Assembly: GCA_945888065.1 (NCBI GenBank)
Contig: CAMCZU010000002.1
Location: 1 to 64,000 of the forward strand
Length of the DNA: 64,000 nt
Reading direction: 5' to 3'
Origin: Rickettsia typhi
GTDB lineage: Bacteria > Pseudomonadota > Alphaproteobacteria > WRAU01 > Hepatincolaceae
Position numbers and translations under genes: made by a program. The stretch's first letter is position 1. Each line of letters opens with the position of its first letter. This document shows positions 61,291 through 64,000 of the stretch, piece after piece. Below the pieces are notes generated by a model that saw nothing but the letters and a program-made list of their open reading frames with translations, was not told where the DNA came from and made no database searches.

Positions 61291-62196
61291 GTGATACAAA
61301 TGTATAATAATTTTACAAAATTTTTTGAACAATCTAAAAAAAATAAATCTTTAAAAATTGCAATTGTAAATCCTATTGATGAATTTTCTTTAGGAGGAGC
61401 TGTTGAAAGTGCTAAACAAAATATTATTGATCCAATTTTAATTGGTAGTAAACAAAAAATTACACAATGTGCTTTACAATATGGTTTTGATATTTCTTCT
61501 TACTCTATTATAGATTGTAGTTCTGAAATAGAAATTTTAGATTCAGTAGTAAAGTTAGCACAAAATAATGAAATATCCGCAATTATGAAAGGTCAAATTC
61601 ATACAGATCATTTAATGTCTGCTATGATTAAAAAAGAAAATAATTTAAGAACAGGAAAGCATATTTCTCATATTTTCGCTTTATCTTTACCTACTTATCA
61701 TAAATTATTATTTATTACTGATTGTGCTATTAATATTTATCCATCTTTAGAACAAAAAGAAAAAATATTACTAAACTCTATTGAATTTCTTCATAAAACT
61801 GGAATTAATAATCCTAAAATAGCTATATTATCTGCTGTGGAATCTGTAAATCCTAAAATTATAAGCTCTGTAGAGGCAGAAAGTTTATCAAAGAATCCTA
61901 TTTTTACTGGTAAAGCCATTATTGAGGGTCCTCTTGCATTTGATAATGCAATTTCTCAACAATCAGCAAAGATAAAAGGTATAAATTCAAAAATAGCTGG
62001 AGATGTAGATTTATTAATGGTTCCTAACATTGAATCTGGCAATATTTTATTTAAATCTTTAGTTTATCTAGCTAATGCACAAAGTGCTGGTATTGTTTTG
62101 GGAACAAAAGTACCAATTATTTTAACATCTAGATCTGATAGCATTGAATCAAGATTTTTATCAACTATACTAGCATCACTATGGAGTAATAATTAA
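61291..62196 (+). CDS. pta: Phosphate acetyl/butyryltransferase family protein
   Basis: 'IMKGQIHTDHLM', 'ILSAVESVNPKI', 'EGPLAFDNAIS', 'GDVDLLMVPNIESGN'; followed by ackA. Confidence 0.92.
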   Translation: MIQMYNNFTKFFEQSKKNKSLKIAIVNPIDEFSLGGAVESAKQNIIDPILIGSKQKITQCALQYGFDISSYSIIDCSSEIEILDSVVKLAQNNEISAIMKGQIHTDHLMSAMIKKENNLRTGKHISHIFALSLPTYHKLLFITDCAINIYPSLEQKEKILLNSIEFLHKTGINNPKIAILSAVESVNPKIISSVEAESLSKNPIFTGKAIIEGPLAFDNAISQQSAKIKGINSKIAGDVDLLMVPNIESGNILFKSLVYLANAQSAGIVLGTKVPIILTSRSDSIESRFLSTILASLWSNN

Positions 62197-62197
62197 A

Positions 62198-63376
62198 ATG
62201 AAAATTGATACTATAATTATTTTAAATGCTGGATCTTCTAGCTTAAAATTTAAACTATTCTCTAAATCTGAACTTAAAGATTTGGTTTTTGGTCAAATCA
62301 CTGGTATTGGAACTCAAAAAACAAAACTTGTTATTAAAGAATCTACTACAAAAAATATAGTTAAAGAAGAAATTATAAGTTCTGATACTCCTAGAAATAA
62401 AATTGTAGTAAATTTATTAAATGATTTACACACATTATTTCCTGATTTAAATATTGTAGTTGCAGGACACAGAGTAGTTCACGGGGGAACTAAATATATT
62501 ACACCTTGTATTATTAACCAAGAAGTTATTAATGATTTAAAATCTATTGAATATCTAAGCCCTATACATTTACCTCATAATATTGCTCCTATGGAAATTT
62601 TATTAAAAGAATTTGCTAACTTACCACAAGTTGCTTGTTTTGATACCGCTTTTCATTCAAGCAACCCAATTCATACACGTTATTATGGTATTCCTTTAGA
62701 ATTAATTGAAAAAGATAAAGTAATGAGATACGGATTCCACGGGCTTTCTTATGAATATATTTCAGAAACTTTAAAAGATTTAGATTCTACTTTATACAAT
62801 GGTAAAGTTATAGTATGCCATTTAGGTGCTGGTGCATCTTTATGTGCTTTAAGTAAGGGAAAAAGCTTTACAACATCAATGGGTTTTACTCCTCTTGATG
62901 GTTTAATTATGGGTAGTCGTTGTGGTCAAATTGATGCTGGAATTTTACTTTATTTATTAAAAAATAAAAATTATAGCCCTGAAACTTTAGAAGATTTATT
63001 ATATTATAAAAGTGGTATTTTAGGTTTAAGTGAAATTTCTAGTGATTTTTATACTCTTGAAATTTCTAAAGATCCAAAAGCTAAAGACGCACTAGATATA
63101 TTTTGTTATAATTTAGCAAAACAAATTGGTAGCTTTATTGTTGCTTTAGGTGGGGTTGATGGAGTTATTTTTACAGCTGGAGTTGGTGAAAATGCTTCTG
63201 ATATTCGTGAATATATAGCAAAATCATTAGAATTTTTAGGTGCAAAAATAGATAATAAAGCTAATATAGATAAAAAATTAGTTTTTTCAACTGAGGATTC
63301 TAAAATTAAGTTTTTAACAATCCCAACCAATGAAGAATTAATGATCGCTAAACATAGCTTAGCTTTATTAAAATAA
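62198..63376 (+). CDS. ackA: Acetate kinase
   Basis: 'ILNAGSSSLKFKLF', 'VAGHRVVHGG', 'CFDTAFH', 'YGFHGLSYEYI', 'CHLGAGASLCAL', 'FTAGVGENAS'. Confidence 0.98.
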   Translation: MKIDTIIILNAGSSSLKFKLFSKSELKDLVFGQITGIGTQKTKLVIKESTTKNIVKEEIISSDTPRNKIVVNLLNDLHTLFPDLNIVVAGHRVVHGGTKYITPCIINQEVINDLKSIEYLSPIHLPHNIAPMEILLKEFANLPQVACFDTAFHSSNPIHTRYYGIPLELIEKDKVMRYGFHGLSYEYISETLKDLDSTLYNGKVIVCHLGAGASLCALSKGKSFTTSMGFTPLDGLIMGSRCGQIDAGILLYLLKNKNYSPETLEDLLYYKSGILGLSEISSDFYTLEISKDPKAKDALDIFCYNLAKQIGSFIVALGGVDGVIFTAGVGENASDIREYIAKSLEFLGAKIDNKANIDKKLVFSTEDSKIKFLTIPTNEELMIAKHSLALLK

Positions 63377-63378
63377 AA

Positions 63379-64000
63379 ATGGATAAAGCTAATATTGAAA
63401 AAATTTTTAGCACTTTAAATAACCATATTGATAATCCAACTAGTGAACTTAATTATAATAATCTTTTTACTTTATTAGTAGCTGTTATGCTTTCAGCTCA
63501 GGCAACAGATGCTGGGGTAAACAAAGCTACTGCAAATTTATTTGCTATTATAAACTCTCCTCAAGATATACTTAATTTAGGTGAAAATGCTTTAATTGAG
63601 AATATAAAATCTATTGGATTATATAAAAGCAAAGCTAAACATATTATGCAAACCTGTTCTATTTTAGTTAATGAATATAAAGGTGAAGTGCCAAATACAC
63701 TAGAAGAACTTATAAAATTACCAGGGGTAGGTAGAAAAACCGCAAATGTAGTGCTAAATGTATATTTTAAACAACCTACAATGCCTGTAGATACGCATAT
63801 TTTTAGGCTTTCTCATCGTATTGGGTTATCTAATGGAAAAGATGTATTACAAGTAGAAAAAGATTTACTAAAAATTATTCCAAAAACATATTTACAACAA
63901 GCTCATCATTTATTAATTTTACACGGAAGATATACTTGCAAAGCAAAAAAATTTGATTGCAATACTTGCTGTATTAATCAATGGTGTGAAAAGAATTTTT
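63379..64000 (+). CDS. nth: Endonuclease III (truncated by window end)
   Basis: Absent from the ORF track; 'LLVAVMLSAQATDAGVNKAT', HhH 'LPGVGRKTANVVLNV', 'PVDTHIFRLSHRIGLS', Fe-S loop C-X6-C-X2-C-X5-C. Confidence 0.96.
   Translation, partial: MDKANIEKIFSTLNNHIDNPTSELNYNNLFTLLVAVMLSAQATDAGVNKATANLFAIINSPQDILNLGENALIENIKSIGLYKSKAKHIMQTCSILVNEYKGEVPNTLEELIKLPGVGRKTANVVLNVYFKQPTMPVDTHIFRLSHRIGLSNGKDVLQVEKDLLKIIPKTYLQQAHHLLILHGRYTCKAKKFDCNTCCINQWCEKNF

Overview
The window is very AT-rich and densely coding. It looks like a chromosomal segment of a reduced-genome Gram-negative bacterium, probably an alphaproteobacterial (Rickettsiales/Holosporales-like) host-associated lineage; the taxonomy is inference from gene content and was not tested. 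Most of it is housekeeping: lepA, folD, dgt, glmU, kdsB, rlmN, prmA, uvrD/pcrA, groESL, polA, pheST, rplT, rpmI, dnaX, infC, thrS, ybaB, recR, def, fmt, pstSCAB-phoU, pta-ackA and nth. I also read features that are not in the ORF track: a tRNA-Arg(CCG), a small bacterial SRP RNA between infC and dnaX, a 58-aa zinc-finger protein upstream of polA, two micro-ORFs, several terminators and candidate promoters/operators. The most notable accessory content is a self-contained GlcNAc phosphotransferase operon (EIIA, fused HPr-EI, EIIBC, nagB, nagA, exonuclease), with an envelope-anchored GH18 protein and an arginase elsewhere in the window. Other points of interest are a glf plus tandem DUF4422 glycosyltransferase locus with a conserved N-terminal block and divergent C-termini, a very divergent yejABEF peptide importer, and a PolA that appears to have lost its 3'-5' exonuclease residues. 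I saw no CRISPR array, prophage, transposase or convincing defence system.
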